Positions 27,801-38,905 of a DNA stretch of 64,000 nt are shown in pieces (positions within the stretch are counted from its first letter, which is position 1; each line of letters opens with the position of its first letter). The position numbers and the translations under genes are program-made. The stretch covers positions 1 to 64,000 of the forward strand of contig NZ_PYOM01000015.1 of assembly GCF_003026365.1 (NCBI RefSeq). The letters run 5' to 3'. Origin of the DNA: Photobacterium angustum. GTDB lineage: Bacteria > Pseudomonadota > Gammaproteobacteria > Enterobacterales > Vibrionaceae. The notes under the pieces are model-generated. The model searched no databases. It saw only the letters and a program-made list of their open reading frames with translations, and was not told where the DNA came from.

Positions 27801-28241
27801 ATTTTCAACAAAATCCTCTTAGTATGTGTCGGCAACATTTGTCGCTCTCCTTCGGGTGAACGTATATTGCATAAAAAGTTACCGGATAAACATATCTCTT
27901 CTGCAGGTATTGCAACCCAAAAAAGCGGTTTAACAGGAAAGTCTGTAGATGCGATGGCATGTGAGGTGATGGAGCAATATGGTGTGGATTTATCTGATCA
28001 TAAAGCGCAGTAATTAACGCCTGAGTTATGTTATGAATATGATCTGATTTTAGTGATGGAAAAAGGGCATATTGAAGCTGTAACCAATATTGCTCCTGAA
28101 GCACGAGGTAAAACTATGTTGTTTGGACAATGGATTGGTCAACGTGACATTCCAGATCCTTACCGCCAGAGTTGTGAAGCGTTTGAACATTCATTAACTT
28201 TAGTGGATAAAGCGGCACAAGCATGGGCGGCTAAACTTTAA
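27801..28241 (+). pseudogene. Decayed low-molecular-weight protein tyrosine phosphatase (wzb-like)
   Basis: A single 147-codon frame translates as a complete Wzb-type phosphatase except for two defects. The expected ATG is ATT (IFNKILLVCVGN at the N-terminus), with GGAG six bases upstream still in place, and codon 71 is TAA (28011-28013), probably from CAA. The catalytic P-loop CVGNICRS (C9 to R15) and the general-acid motif DPYR are intact, so decay looks recent. The natural partner Wzc kinase and Wza exporter are absent nearby. A sequencing error could explain one defect but is unlikely to explain both. The part after the stop has no good start of its own. Confidence 0.88.
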
Positions 28242-28418
28242 TTGTCTGTTTATAAATATGGTATATTTATTGAATTAGTAGTACGTTATTTGTGTGTCAC
28301 AGGGGCGTTTTTCGTTGATTTCGTGAGCCTGCTCTGATTCTAGTTGTTAATATTTCTATCATGGTAATAGCTCTGTCATTATCAAAAATTGGACGAAATA
28401 TAAACACAAGGAATGTTC

Positions 28419-29792
28419 GTGGATATTATTCACCATGGAGCAAAAACTGGCGTAACAGGCTCGTGTCATGAGTTAGTGATCGGTAATAGCAGCCTATTAG
28501 TTGATTGTGGTCTGTTTCAGGGAGAGGAAAATAAGAATAATAAGTTTGATATTGAATTCGATGTTAAACGGATTGAAGCGCTCTTGATCACTCATAGCCA
28601 TATTGACCATATTGGCCGTATCCCATGGCTACTTGCTGCAGGTTTTACCGGTCCAATTTATGCGACAGAAGCAACGGCAGCATTATTGCCGTTAATGCTT
28701 GAAGATGGTTTAAAAATTCAATTAGGATTTAACTCTCAACAATGTAAGCTGTTTACACAACTTATTCAGCAAAAAATACGTCCTGTCCCTTATGATTGTT
28801 GGGCGAAAGTCGTTTTATTAAATGGAGACAGTGTTTCTGTTCGCTTTCGTCAAGCTGGTCATATCTTAGGTTCTGCTTATATCGAAGTAGAGCTTCCTGA
28901 TCAAAATATTGTAGTATTTAGTGGCGATCTCGGCCCTTGTAATACACCGCTATTAACCGATCCAGTTTCCCCAGACAAAGCTGATGTACTTGTAATTGAA
29001 AGTACTTATGGTGACAAAGCCCTACATGATATCCAGCAACGTGAAGCTCATTTGCGGAAAGTTATAGAACATTCATTACAAGATGGTGGAGCAATTTTAA
29101 TTCCAGCTTTCAGCGTGGGCCGTACACAAGAGCTATTGTTTGATATCGAGAATATATTAGCTGATGTGTTAACAGGTTCGAGTCATGATAATAGCTATCG
29201 TCGTTGGAAATCATTACCAGTGATCTTAGATTCACCATTGGCGTTGAAAGTGACGGAGCAATATCGCCATTTTCAAGAGTTTTGGTCGAAAGAAGCAAAA
29301 GATCGTCGTTATATGGGGCGTCATCCTCTTTCTTTTGAACAGTGTATTACGATAGAAACACATCAAGATCATATTGAGTTAGTTAATCGTTTAAAGCATT
29401 CCGGGGAGCCCGCGATCATCGTCGCTGCAAGTGGGATGTGTGCTGGCGGACGGATTGTTAATTATTTAGAAGCGTTATTATCAGACTCACGAACGGATGT
29501 CATTTTTGCTGGATATCAAGCAGAAGGAACACTGGGACGAGTGTTATGTAATGGCGATGAAGTGGTTGAAATTCATGATCAAGTAATTGATGTTAAAGCC
29601 AATATTTATCAAATATCTGGCTATTCGGCTCATGCGGCACAAGATGATTTAGTCAAGTTTGTTGCAGGGATCAATGAGGGTCCTGCAGTGATCCGTGTCG
29701 TTCACGGTGATGTGGCTGCACAAACACAACTTGCAAAATGTTTACATGACTGTAAGCCCGAAGCCCATGTCATTATTGCTGCTAATGAGTAA
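28419..29792 (+). CDS. Beta-CASP metallo-beta-lactamase-fold protein (RNase-like)
   Basis: Predicted zinc-dependent nuclease of the MBL/beta-CASP/RMMBL family, 457 residues. The N-terminal MBL domain has the metal motif HSHIDH (about residue 60) and the later ligands in RQAGHILGSAYIEVE and FSGDLG. The beta-CASP insert (about 210-340) and the C-terminal RNA-specificity region (GYSAHAAQDDLVKFV, VHGD) follow. I prefer GTG 28419, six bases after AAGGA, over ATG 28413, which abuts the Shine-Dalgarno sequence. The start VDIIHHGAKTGVTGSCHEL matches family N-termini. It is monocistronic; the substrate RNA is unknown. Confidence 0.87.
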   Translation: MDIIHHGAKTGVTGSCHELVIGNSSLLVDCGLFQGEENKNNKFDIEFDVKRIEALLITHSHIDHIGRIPWLLAAGFTGPIYATEATAALLPLMLEDGLKIQLGFNSQQCKLFTQLIQQKIRPVPYDCWAKVVLLNGDSVSVRFRQAGHILGSAYIEVELPDQNIVVFSGDLGPCNTPLLTDPVSPDKADVLVIESTYGDKALHDIQQREAHLRKVIEHSLQDGGAILIPAFSVGRTQELLFDIENILADVLTGSSHDNSYRRWKSLPVILDSPLALKVTEQYRHFQEFWSKEAKDRRYMGRHPLSFEQCITIETHQDHIELVNRLKHSGEPAIIVAASGMCAGGRIVNYLEALLSDSRTDVIFAGYQAEGTLGRVLCNGDEVVEIHDQVIDVKANIYQISGYSAHAAQDDLVKFVAGINEGPAVIRVVHGDVAAQTQLAKCLHDCKPEAHVIIAANE

Positions 29793-30103
29793 CAATATGA
29801 TTAAATAGTGTTTCTAATATATTTCTTTTGAGGGTGATTACGCTGTTTACTCTCAACATAATAAGATGCTTTGTATAGCATAATATTAATGGTTTAAATT
29901 TCATTTCAATTATAAATAAGAGCTAAATCTGAAAAATATCTAAAATTTAGTATTTACGCTTCTTATTTATCCCTTCTTATCAATGTTCAAACTAAGGTAG
30001 TTATTACTCTATATTGGCTCATTGTTATCTTAGCTGTTGTTCTGATTTTTATTGTGAAGCTAAAAGCATTAGCCGCTAGTTATAATGATAAATAAGGACA
30101 TTT
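29793..30103. other. Gap upstream of the chitinase gene
   Basis: AT-rich, with no gene seen. It should hold the chitinase promoter; a TATAAT near 30080 has no good -35, so I do not call one. Confidence 0.4.
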
Positions 30104-31402
30104 ATGAAAGCGATTTTACCTCTTACGATAGCCGCTCTATTAAGCTCTTCAGCAGTTGCCGCTGATTCTCCTGTTGTGGCGGGTTACTTTGCCGACTGGC
30201 AATACAATAATGAAGCTAACCCTTATACTGTTAAAGATATTCCTGCAGATAAGCTTACTCATGTTATTTATGCCTTTTTAAGTATGTGTGGTCCACATCA
30301 AGGTGCAAGTGATGCGGTACAGAAACAAATTGAAGTTGCATGTAAGGGGAAAGAGCCTTTTAGTGCGGTGATTGTTGATCAAGTATCAGCATTGCAGAAA
30401 GATTTTGGGACGACGAAAGCTAAGGTTGCTTATAAGGGGCATTTCGCTCAGCTCAAAGATTTAAAAAATGAAAAGCCGGAATTAAAAATATTGCCTTCTT
30501 TTGGTGGTTGGACGATGTCTGAACCTTTCCATGCAATGGCGAAAGATAAAGCGTCGATTGAACACTTTTCAAAATCAGCTGTTGAACTTATTGCTCAGTA
30601 TGATTTTTTCGATGGTATTGATTTAGATTGGGAGTACCCAGGTGGTGGCGGTTTAACAACCTCTCCTTGGAATCCAGATACCAAATTATCGGATGAGCAG
30701 AAAGCATCAGAAAAAGAAGCGTATACCCATTTAGTGAAAACGCTACGTGCTGAGTTAGATAACTTAGAGAAGAAAACAGGGCGTGAATATGAGCTTTCTA
30801 CTGCTGTTGGTGTAGGGAGCAAAGCTGAGTCTATTGATTGGGCTGCTGTTGCGCCGTACTTAACTAATATGTTTGCAATGACTTATGATTATTTAGGTGG
30901 CTGGGGGACACAAACAGGGCATTTAACGAATCTTCATGCGACTGATAATGGTTGGTGGGGAATGGGCACTGATGTCTTTGTGAATAAAATGATTTCTCTT
31001 GGGATCCCTGCTGATAAATTAGTTGTTGGTGCAGCGTTTTATGGTCGAGGTTGGGAAGGAACCAAAGGATTTGATGGTAAAGCTATTCCGAAAGAACTTT
31101 CTTCTACACAAGGGGCAAGTTTTGGTACCTCAGCACAAGAGCCCGGTTACTTTATGTATTGGGACTTAAAGCGTAACTATACCAAAGCACAAGGCTATAT
31201 CTCTGGTTATGACGAGAAAGCTGAGGCGCCTTACTTGTGGAATGAAGAGAAACAAGTCTTTATTAGTTATGATGATTCACGTTCGGTAAAAGCCAAAGCT
31301 GATTGGGTGAAGAAAAACAAGCTTGCTGGTCTTTTTGTATGGGATTTATCTGGCGATGAAAATAATGAACTAATGAATGTTATGTCGGCAGAATTGAAGT
31401 AA
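30104..31402 (+). CDS. Secreted chitinase, glycoside hydrolase family 18
   Basis: Hydrolyses beta-1,4-linked N-acetylglucosamine polymers. A signal peptide (MKAILPLTIAALLSSSAVAA, cleavage near residue 20) precedes a single GH18 TIM barrel with the catalytic motif DGIDLDWEYP (D170, D173, D175, acid/base E177), the substrate-site SFGGW strand and the MTYDYLGGW motif. No chitin-binding or fibronectin domain is present, so this 432-residue enzyme is a lean, catalytic-only form. It stands alone with its own terminator. It fits a marine lifestyle. Confidence 0.94.
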   Translation: MKAILPLTIAALLSSSAVAADSPVVAGYFADWQYNNEANPYTVKDIPADKLTHVIYAFLSMCGPHQGASDAVQKQIEVACKGKEPFSAVIVDQVSALQKDFGTTKAKVAYKGHFAQLKDLKNEKPELKILPSFGGWTMSEPFHAMAKDKASIEHFSKSAVELIAQYDFFDGIDLDWEYPGGGGLTTSPWNPDTKLSDEQKASEKEAYTHLVKTLRAELDNLEKKTGREYELSTAVGVGSKAESIDWAAVAPYLTNMFAMTYDYLGGWGTQTGHLTNLHATDNGWWGMGTDVFVNKMISLGIPADKLVVGAAFYGRGWEGTKGFDGKAIPKELSSTQGASFGTSAQEPGYFMYWDLKRNYTKAQGYISGYDEKAEAPYLWNEEKQVFISYDDSRSVKAKADWVKKNKLAGLFVWDLSGDENNELMNVMSAELK

Positions 31403-31415
31403 CGGTAAAATACAG

Positions 31416-31468
31416 AAAGCGCAATAAATTACCCGCTAGTAATTAGAGGATAGTTATTGCGCTTTTTT
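31416..31468. terminator. Terminator between the chitinase gene and mnmC
   Basis: Arms AAAGCGCAATAA and TTATTGCGCTTT with a long loop; a strong T-run for the rightward gene, weaker leftward. Confidence 0.8.
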
Positions 31469-31474
31469 ATTAAT

Positions 31475-33559
31475 TTATAGTACCTGAATTGCTTTGCCTT
31501 TAAGTAGCTTTCTTACCCACATACGACCAGGGTGGAGCGCTTCAAGTACGTCAAGTGGTAGTGGTAATGGATCACCACAAATTTGCGATGCTAAGAGTTC
31601 GCCGAGTAATGGAGCCGAACTTAATCCACGAGAGCCTAAACCAACAATAGCAAAAAGATTGCTATAGATTGGGGCTGCTTTCGCTGATATTTGATTATCT
31701 CTAAGATCATCGTATTGCTGTAATAAATCATCATAACGACAAACATTACCCACATACGGTAAGTGATCTCGGACTGCACAACGAATACCAACACGTGCTC
31801 TGTTGTGAACATCAAAGCCATCTATATCAATTTTTTTAGGCCACTCAACATTAGGTAAGCAGTTTACTAACCGTTGCTTGTTATCTTGTTGGTCGTTTTC
31901 ATTAAAATTAAGATCAATATTACGACGATCGTAACTTGCTCCAATGCAGTGACTTTGGGTTTCTGGATTTATTGGAGTGAGATAGCCGTCATAACAAAGC
32001 ACCGTTTTTAGCTCGCCCAGTGATGGGTTGGTCGGCACGTGGCTGACTTGCCCGCGTACAGAAGAAGCAGGGATCTGCTGGGTTTGAGGGTATTGATTAA
32101 AGCGGTGACCATTAGCCAAAATAACTGTGCTATGCCGCGTTTCACTACCATCTGTAAAAGTCAGTTGCCATTGAGTTTTGTTAACTTGTTCTAGCTGACA
32201 TAATTCTTTTTGTGTTTGTAGCGTCAGTTTCCCTTCATTAACGGCATGTTCAATTAACGCTGTAGTTAACTCTTTAGGTGATAACCATCCGCCAAGTGGG
32301 TAATGAACACTTTCAAAACCGGTTTCAACCCCCGTGATTTGTTTGGTTTGTTCCTTATCGAGATGATGAACAAGTTCAGATGCAAAACCACCATTGATGA
32401 TATTTGCGAGCTTATGGCTTGATTTATCATCCCACGCCAACTGAGTTACGCCACACCAGTTATGACTAAAATCGCTGTGAATTGCGACTTGCTCTATAAG
32501 TTGTCGCGCATAGATAAAAGCGCTAGAGAAAAAACGGGATAACTTATCATTATTACCATTCAATAGCGGGTAGACAGCGCCTTGTCGGTTGCCTGATGCA
32601 CCTTCAGCAAGTTCATTGTCAGCGCAATATAATGTGACATTTTGACCTCGACGAAGCAAAGCCAGTGCTGTAGTTGCAGATGCGATACCGCCACCAATAA
32701 TAGCAATATTTGCGTTTAGCTCTGTTTGTGCTTCACGATTATACCAAGGCATAATGTTCGCTTTATGTTGGCGTTCAACAACGTGACCTACGATCATGTC
32801 ACGTTTAGTACCAAAGCCCTTGGTTTTGCGCATATCAAAACCGGCTTCTATTAACCCTCGACGAACAAAGCCCGCAGCTGTAAAGGTTGCTACGCTACAA
32901 TCTTTACGTGCCATTTTAACCATGCCGTTGAATAAGTTTTGGTTCCACATTTCAGGATTTTTGCTAGGGGCAAAACCATCGAGGAACCATGCATCGACGA
33001 TCCCCTCATCGCCAACCCATACTTGAGGCATACAATCTTTGATATCACCAAACCAGAGGTCTAAGGTGATCATGCCATCTTCTAATACGATACGATGACA
33101 ATCTTTAATAGCGGGCGGGTAATGAGTATGAAGCTGCTCTGCAAGCTCTGCAAGTTCAGGCCATGCTTGATGGGCTTTAATCAAATCTTGTTGAGTTACC
33201 GGGAATTTTTCAAAGCTAATAAAGTGTAGCTCTGTGGTTGTAGCGTCAGGATGTTGAGATCGGTATTCTTTAAATGCTTTCCATACGGCTAAAAAGTTTA
33301 ATCCGGTACCAAACCCTGTTTCTGCAATAACAAAACGACGACGGTCACCGTCAATCCAACGCTCAGGTAAGCCATTTTGCTTAATGAAAACATAGCGCGT
33401 TTCTTCTAATCCATTGACGTTGGAGAAGTAGACATCATCAAAGTTATTTGAGACGGGTGTTCCCACGTCGTTCCAATCAAGAACGGCATTTTCAATTTGT
33501 AAGATGGATTTTTCTTGTTGTGAAGAAGACAAAGGGGGAACCTCTTTTATAACGGACAA
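31475..33559 (-). CDS. mnmC: Bifunctional tRNA 5-methylaminomethyl-2-thiouridine synthesis protein
   Basis: Completes the mnm5s2U34 modification of tRNA. The N-terminal half (about 1-270) is a SAM-dependent methyltransferase ([47 protein letters not shown]). The C-terminal half is an FAD oxidoreductase that removes the carboxymethyl group ([32 protein letters not shown]). At 694 residues it is full length. The annotated start is a TTG with no obvious Shine-Dalgarno, so the exact N-terminus is uncertain by up to about 20 residues. Confidence 0.94.
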   Translation of the reverse strand: MSVIKEVPPLSSSQQEKSILQIENAVLDWNDVGTPVSNNFDDVYFSNVNGLEETRYVFIKQNGLPERWIDGDRRRFVIAETGFGTGLNFLAVWKAFKEYRSQHPDATTTELHFISFEKFPVTQQDLIKAHQAWPELAELAEQLHTHYPPAIKDCHRIVLEDGMITLDLWFGDIKDCMPQVWVGDEGIVDAWFLDGFAPSKNPEMWNQNLFNGMVKMARKDCSVATFTAAGFVRRGLIEAGFDMRKTKGFGTKRDMIVGHVVERQHKANIMPWYNREAQTELNANIAIIGGGIASATTALALLRRGQNVTLYCADNELAEGASGNRQGAVYPLLNGNNDKLSRFFSSAFIYARQLIEQVAIHSDFSHNWCGVTQLAWDDKSSHKLANIINGGFASELVHHLDKEQTKQITGVETGFESVHYPLGGWLSPKELTTALIEHAVNEGKLTLQTQKELCQLEQVNKTQWQLTFTDGSETRHSTVILANGHRFNQYPQTQQIPASSVRGQVSHVPTNPSLGELKTVLCYDGYLTPINPETQSHCIGASYDRRNIDLNFNENDQQDNKQRLVNCLPNVEWPKKIDIDGFDVHNRARVGIRCAVRDHLPYVGNVCRYDDLLQQYDDLRDNQISAKAAPIYSNLFAIVGLGSRGLSSAPLLGELLASQICGDPLPLPLDVLEALHPGRMWVRKLLKGKAIQVL

Positions 33560-33865
33560 ACGATAATGGAAAACTTGGTTTAAATATCACCACTTTTAGG
33601 CGTAATATAGAAAGAAATGGCAATTTTGAACCGATTGTACCCGAATATCAGGAAAGCTGACCACTTTTTACCGCCAAAGCCGTTATAGTCGATGGCTCTG
33701 TTATATCGGTATAACAAACGCCAAACCGCTTTAAGATATGATGTTCCGTTAAAGACGGTATAATTACTGTTATGAACGCGCATCTTAAAGCCGTTTGGGA
33801 GTAAACCCGCCGTAGAGATAGCTCACGGTTAGGCTATATCCAATTAATTTTAGTAGGAAGTCATC
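33560..33865. other. Divergent region between mnmC and fabB
   Basis: No gene is seen. A perfect inverted repeat GTTATA-TCGG-TATAAC lies at 33700-33715 and is operator-like. E. coli fabB is regulated by FadR and FabR, but this repeat does not match the sites I know for either. Confidence 0.5.
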
Positions 33866-35080
33866 ATGAAACGAGCCGTAATTACAGGCATGGGCATTGT
33901 ATCTAGTATTGGTAACAACGTTGCAGAAGTACTAGAGTCATTGAAAACAGGCAAGTCAGGCATTAATTTTTCTGAGCAGTTTGCTGAAATGAAACTACGT
34001 TCAAATGTTTGGGGTGATTTAAAAATTAACCCAGCAGAACATATTGATCGTAAGAAAATGCGTTTCATGGGTGATGCAGCGGCTTTTGCTTACCTATCAA
34101 TGGAGCAAGCGGTTGCCGATTCTGGCTTAGCTGAAGATCAAGTTTCTAACGAACGTACAGGTTTAGTTGCAGGTTCTGGCGGTGCATCATCGCATAACCA
34201 ATACGTTGCTGTTGATACGTTACGTGAAAAAGGCGTAAAGCGTGTAGGTCCTTACATGGTGCCACGTACAATGTCTTCAACGGTTTCTGCGTGTTTAGCA
34301 ACACCGTTTAAGATCCGTGGTGTGAACTACACTATGAGCTCAGCATGTGCAACATCTGCACACTGTATTGGTCACGCATTAGAGCTAATCCAACTGGGCA
34401 AGCAAGACGTTGTTTTTGCAGGTGGTGGTGAAGAGCTAGATTGGTCATTAACGATGATGTTTGACGCAATGGGCGCACTATCAACTAAGTACAATGATGA
34501 TCCATCAAAAGCATCACGTACTTATGATGCTGATCGTGATGGTTTCGTGATTTCTGGTGGTGGCGGTATGGTTGTCGTTGAAGAGCTAGAACACGCATTA
34601 GCACGTGGCGCAAAAATTTACGGTGAGATCGTCGGTTATGGCGCAACATCTGATGGTTACGATATGGTTGCACCTTCTGGTGAAGGCGCAGTTCGTTGTA
34701 TGAAGATGGCGATGCAAGATCTAGATGTGCCTGTTGACTACATCAATACTCACGGTACATCAACACCCGTTGGTGATGTGAAAGAGCTAGGTGCAATCCA
34801 AGAGCTATTTGGCGAAAACAGCCCAGCGATTTCAGCAACAAAAGCCATGACGGGTCACGCATTGGGTGCGGCAGGTGTTCATGAAGCGATTTATTCAACA
34901 CTGATGCTAGAGCACGGTTTCGTTGCACCAAGCATCAATATTGATAATCTAGATGAAGCAGCACAAGGTCTTGATATTGTGACTGATAAGCGTGATGTTG
35001 AACTGAAAACTGTAATGTCTAACAGTTTTGGTTTTGGTGGTACTAACGCAACACTAGTGATCAAGAAATACGAAGCATAA
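33866..35080 (+). CDS. fabB: 3-oxoacyl-[ACP] synthase I
   Basis: Condensing enzyme of fatty-acid elongation, essential for unsaturated fatty acids in E. coli. It is a 404-residue thiolase fold with the Cys-His-His triad visible: C161 in [10 protein letters not shown]296 in NTHGTSTP and H331 in TGHALGAAG, plus K326. The C-terminal [13 protein letters not shown] is typical. It shares a divergent promoter region with mnmC, as in E. coli. Confidence 0.95.
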   Translation: MKRAVITGMGIVSSIGNNVAEVLESLKTGKSGINFSEQFAEMKLRSNVWGDLKINPAEHIDRKKMRFMGDAAAFAYLSMEQAVADSGLAEDQVSNERTGLVAGSGGASSHNQYVAVDTLREKGVKRVGPYMVPRTMSSTVSACLATPFKIRGVNYTMSSACATSAHCIGHALELIQLGKQDVVFAGGGEELDWSLTMMFDAMGALSTKYNDDPSKASRTYDADRDGFVISGGGGMVVVEELEHALARGAKIYGEIVGYGATSDGYDMVAPSGEGAVRCMKMAMQDLDVPVDYINTHGTSTPVGDVKELGAIQELFGENSPAISATKAMTGHALGAAGVHEAIYSTLMLEHGFVAPSINIDNLDEAAQGLDIVTDKRDVELKTVMSNSFGFGGTNATLVIKKYEA

Positions 35081-35111
35081 TCGTATTTAATTAATCATTG
35101 TTTATATTAAG

Positions 35112-35142
35112 AAAGAGCCATAAGAGATTATGGCTCTTTTTT
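35112..35142 (+). terminator. Terminator after fabB
   Basis: Stem AAAGAGCCATAA/TTATGGCTCTTT with a GAGA loop and more Ts. Confidence 0.9.
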
Positions 35143-35283
35143 ATTCACTCTTTTTCAATAATACAGTGAGATAGTTGTTAGTTATTGAGCTTTTGTTTTT
35201 TTAACATGTTTTCAGTTACACTAAAGTCAGTAGGCAAGGGTTGAATTACAGTTACTTGCACATTTATTCATTGAGGTTAGGTA

Positions 35284-36450
35284 ATGAAAATTACTGTGGT
35301 GGGAACCGGCTATGTCGGTCTGTCTAATGCGGTGCTGTTATCTCAGCATAATGAGGTTGTTGCACTCGATATTATTGAAGAGAAAGTTGCATTAATTAAT
35401 CAAGGTCTCTCTCCAATTGTTGATACGGAAATTGAAGCGTTTTTACAGCATAAAGCATTGAACCTTGTAGCAACAACGGATGCATCACATGCTTATGATA
35501 GCGCAGAATTTGTCATTATAGCGACCCCAACAGATTATGATCCGATCACAAATTATTTTAATACCAGCTCAGTAGAAGCCGTTATTAAAGATGTGATAGA
35601 GAAAAATCCATCAGCGACCATGGTGATTAAATCAACCGTGCCTGTTGGATATACAGAAAGTATTAAAAAACAGTTCGGTATTACAAATATTATATTTTCG
35701 CCAGAGTTTTTACGCGAAGGTCGTGCTCTGTACGATAATTTACATCCTTCTCGTATTATTGTCGGTGAACGTTCTGAGCGAGCTGAAGTTTTTGCTGAGT
35801 TATTAAAACAAGGCGCTGAGAAACAAGATATTGCCGTTTTATTTACAGATTCTACAGAAGCAGAAGCGGTAAAATTATTTTCCAATACTTACCTTGCGAT
35901 GCGTGTGGCTTATTTTAATGAACTTGATAGCTATGCGGAAGCATTAGGCTTAGATAGTCGTCAGATTATCGAAGGCGTAGGTTTAGACCCTCGCATTGGC
36001 AATCATTATAATAATCCATCCTTTGGTTATGGCGGTTACTGCTTACCGAAAGATACTAAGCAATTACGCGCGAATTACCGTGACGTACCTAATAACATTA
36101 TTGGTGCGATTGTAGATGCGAATACCACACGTAAAGATTTCATTGCTGATTCAATTATTGCTAAACAGCCTAAAGTTATAGGCGTTTATCGCTTAATTAT
36201 GAAATCAGGATCTGATAATTTCCGTGCATCCAGTATTCAAGGCATCATGAAACGCATAAAAGCTAAAGGCATTGAAGTGGTGGTATTTGAACCGGTACTG
36301 GAAGAAGATGAATTCTTTAATTCGAAAGTCATCAAAGATCTTGAAGCATTTAAAGCGATGTCTGATGTGATTGTTTCTAATCGTATGGCGGTTGAACTTC
36401 AAGATGTACAAGAAAAAGTATATACCCGAGATTTATTCGGGGCTGATTAA
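35284..36450 (+). CDS. ugd: UDP-glucose 6-dehydrogenase
   Basis: Oxidises UDP-glucose to UDP-glucuronate with two NAD+. The N-terminal Rossmann motif is GTGYVGLS (7-14). The catalytic cysteine is at about residue 253 in [14 protein letters not shown], and [10 protein letters not shown] is the family signature. At 388 residues it is the short bacterial form. Its product feeds capsule or lipopolysaccharide synthesis, and its substrate comes from galU further along the window. It sits only 19 bases before pdxB, an unrelated gene, so it may be a late insertion into this conserved block (inference). Confidence 0.93.
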   Translation: MKITVVGTGYVGLSNAVLLSQHNEVVALDIIEEKVALINQGLSPIVDTEIEAFLQHKALNLVATTDASHAYDSAEFVIIATPTDYDPITNYFNTSSVEAVIKDVIEKNPSATMVIKSTVPVGYTESIKKQFGITNIIFSPEFLREGRALYDNLHPSRIIVGERSERAEVFAELLKQGAEKQDIAVLFTDSTEAEAVKLFSNTYLAMRVAYFNELDSYAEALGLDSRQIIEGVGLDPRIGNHYNNPSFGYGGYCLPKDTKQLRANYRDVPNNIIGAIVDANTTRKDFIADSIIAKQPKVIGVYRLIMKSGSDNFRASSIQGIMKRIKAKGIEVVVFEPVLEEDEFFNSKVIKDLEAFKAMSDVIVSNRMAVELQDVQEKVYTRDLFGAD

Positions 36451-36469
36451 GTAAAGCAGGGAAGCCGAA

Positions 36470-37645
36470 ATGAAAATCCTTATTGATGAAAATATGCCGT
36501 ATGCGTTGGCGTTGTTTAGTGAGCTTGGTGAGGTCATCGCCAAACCAGGTCGAAATTTAACGGCTGATGATTTGGTAGGGATTGATGCCCTGATGATCCG
36601 CTCGGTGACGAAAGTTAATAGCAGCCTGTTAGAAAAAGCCGATAAGTTAAAATTTGTGGGAACTGCAACAGCAGGACAAGATCATGTTGATCAACCACTG
36701 TTAGCTGAGCGTGGTATTACTTTCACAGCAGCACCAGGCTGTAACAAAGTGGGTGTTGCCGAGTACGTACTTAGTAGCTTAATGGTATTAGGGCAGCAAC
36801 AAGGCTTTTCTATTTTTGACCGCACTGTTGGGATCATTGGCGCTGGTAATGTTGGCTCATATTTGGCGAAATGTTTAGATGCATTAGGTATTCGTTACCT
36901 GCTTAACGATCCGTTAAAGCAAGCGCAAGGCGATGAGCGTCAATTTGATTCAGTTGAAACGCTACTTGCTGAGTGTGATGTCATCACAACTCATACCCCG
37001 TTAACTCGTGATGTCGAGTTTCCAACTCATCACTTAGTGAACGAAGCTTTTCTGAATGGATTAAAACCCAATGCTATTTTAATTAATGCGGCACGTGGTC
37101 CTATTGTTGATAATAGTGCTTTAAAAGCTGCCTTAGTGGCTTCTCATAATGGTACAGGGAAGGCACTTACAGCAGTACTTGATGTTTTTGAGCAAGAGCC
37201 ATTGGTGGATTTAGAGTTACTACCGTATTTAGCATTTGCGACACCGCATGTAGCTGGATATGGGCTTGAAGGTAAAGCGCGTGGAACAACCATGGTATTT
37301 AACCGCTTTTGTGAGTTTCTAGGTGTTGATAAGCAAGTCGATGCGAGTGAACTATTGCCTGTTGCGCCAATTCCTCAAGTTGAATTAAGTCGTCAATGGG
37401 ACGAGGCAAGTTTATTTAGCCTTACCCAATTGGTGTATGATGTACGTAAAGACGACGGTATTTTCCGTCGTCAAATGCAGCTAGCTGGTGACGATAACAG
37501 CAAAATGGCCACTGCTTTTGATATGATGCGAAAAAACTACTGGGATCGCCGTGAATATAGTGCAATTACAGTAGCAGGCAAGGCAGATTTTGAGGTAGAG
37601 TCGCTGGCTAAATTAGGTTTTACAGTAGTAGAGGTCACTCAATGA
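36470..37645 (+). CDS. pdxB: Erythronate-4-phosphate dehydrogenase
   Basis: Second step of pyridoxal-phosphate synthesis. A D-2-hydroxyacid dehydrogenase fold with the NAD motif [10 protein letters not shown] (about residues 122-131) and conserved NAARGPIVD, plus the C-terminal PdxB dimerisation domain. It has 391 residues. Its stop codon overlaps the ATG of asd (ATGA), so the two are coupled. Confidence 0.94.
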   Translation: MKILIDENMPYALALFSELGEVIAKPGRNLTADDLVGIDALMIRSVTKVNSSLLEKADKLKFVGTATAGQDHVDQPLLAERGITFTAAPGCNKVGVAEYVLSSLMVLGQQQGFSIFDRTVGIIGAGNVGSYLAKCLDALGIRYLLNDPLKQAQGDERQFDSVETLLAECDVITTHTPLTRDVEFPTHHLVNEAFLNGLKPNAILINAARGPIVDNSALKAALVASHNGTGKALTAVLDVFEQEPLVDLELLPYLAFATPHVAGYGLEGKARGTTMVFNRFCEFLGVDKQVDASELLPVAPIPQVELSRQWDEASLFSLTQLVYDVRKDDGIFRRQMQLAGDDNSKMATAFDMMRKNYWDRREYSAITVAGKADFEVESLAKLGFTVVEVTQ

Positions 37646-38655
37646 GTCAGGAATATGATATCGCAATACTAGGCGCAACAGGTGCTGTCGGCGAAGCTAT
37701 GGTCGAGGTGCTAGAAGAGCGTAATTTTCCTGTTCGCAATCTTTACTTGCTGGCAAGTGATCGTAGTTCTGGCAAAGTGCTACGTTTTAAAGGTAAATCA
37801 ATCCGCGTGAAGAACGTGGAAGATTTCGATTGGGGCCAAGTTCAAATTGCTTTGTTTTCAGCTGGCGCTGAAGCATCACGTCATTGGGCACCTATCGCCA
37901 CAGATTTTGGTGTAGTGGTTATCGATAACACATCTGAATTCCGTTATGAATATGATGTTCCGTTAGTGATCCCTGAAGTAAACCCTGAAGCGATTGCTGA
38001 TTATCGTAACCGTAATATTATTGCAAATCCCAACTGCTCTACGATTCAAATGCTAGTTGCTCTTAAGCCAATTCAAGATGCTTACGGTATTGATCGTATT
38101 AATGTCGCGACTTATCAATCTGTATCCGGCTCTGGTCGTAAGGGGATTGATGAGCTTGCGGGTCAAACAGCAAAATTGCTAAATGGTCTGCCTGCTGAAA
38201 ACAGTGCTTATGACAAGCAAATTGCATTTAACTGCATACCTCATATCGATGAGTTTATGGATAACGGTTACACCAAAGAAGAAATGAAAATGGTGTGGGA
38301 AACACAAAAAATTCTTGGTGATTCAAGTATTCGTGTTAACCCAACTTGTGTGCGTGTTTCTGCTTTCTTTGGTCATGCAGAAGCGGTGCATGTAGAAACG
38401 CATCAACCAGTAGTAATCGAAGATGCAATTAATCTACTTGAAAATACCGATGGTATTGAAGTCTTCCACGGCACTGATTACCCAACACAGGTAACAGATT
38501 CTGTAGGTAAAGATCATGTGATGGTAGGTCGTATTCGTGAAGATATTAGTCACCCATGTGGTCTGAACATGTGGGTTGTAGCTGATAACGTACGTAAAGG
38601 CGCGGCAACAAATAGTATTCAGATTGCTGAAAAGCTAATTGAAGAATATTTGTAA
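37642..38655 (+). CDS. asd: Aspartate-semialdehyde dehydrogenase
   Basis: Makes L-aspartate-4-semialdehyde for lysine, diaminopimelate, methionine and threonine synthesis. NADP motif [10 protein letters not shown], catalytic C132 (NPNCSTIQ) and a conserved histidine near 245 (FFGHAEA) are all present, so this is an enzyme of the second ASADH class and not an inactive paralogue. In E. coli the corresponding position after pdxB is occupied by usg, a related paralogue. A hairpin without T-run follows. Confidence 0.92.
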   Translation: MSQEYDIAILGATGAVGEAMVEVLEERNFPVRNLYLLASDRSSGKVLRFKGKSIRVKNVEDFDWGQVQIALFSAGAEASRHWAPIATDFGVVVIDNTSEFRYEYDVPLVIPEVNPEAIADYRNRNIIANPNCSTIQMLVALKPIQDAYGIDRINVATYQSVSGSGRKGIDELAGQTAKLLNGLPAENSAYDKQIAFNCIPHIDEFMDNGYTKEEMKMVWETQKILGDSSIRVNPTCVRVSAFFGHAEAVHVETHQPVVIEDAINLLENTDGIEVFHGTDYPTQVTDSVGKDHVMVGRIREDISHPCGLNMWVVADNVRKGAATNSIQIAEKLIEEYL

Positions 38656-38667
38656 AAGAAATAAAAC

Positions 38668-38691
38668 GAAGGAGCAAGAGATTGCTCCTTC
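38668..38691 (+). terminator. Hairpin after asd, probable terminator
   Basis: Ten-base arms GAAGGAGCAA and TTGCTCCTTC around GAGA. The following bases (CTCATTT) are a poor T-run, so termination may be incomplete or Rho-aided. Confidence 0.55.
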
Positions 38692-38905
38692 CTCATTTCC
38701 ATGATCTTGCTGGTAAAACCCTAAGTAGTCACTTGACATACATCGCGACCTAGCAAAAATTAGCCATAACAACCTTAAGATTTTCTTTATGTTGTCGATA
38801 GATGTGTAGTTTGTGCAACATATAAGCAACTCGTATTATTTCGAAATGCGTTCATTGAATTAACGTTTTCGGCTTATTTATCTCTGCCAGAGAGGAACGC
38901 AGGCA

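Noticed and set aside
28053-28241. 62-residue ORF starting inside the wzb remnant
   Set aside because: It is the in-frame downstream half of the broken phosphatase. It begins at an internal ATG without a Shine-Dalgarno sequence and lacks the catalytic P-loop.
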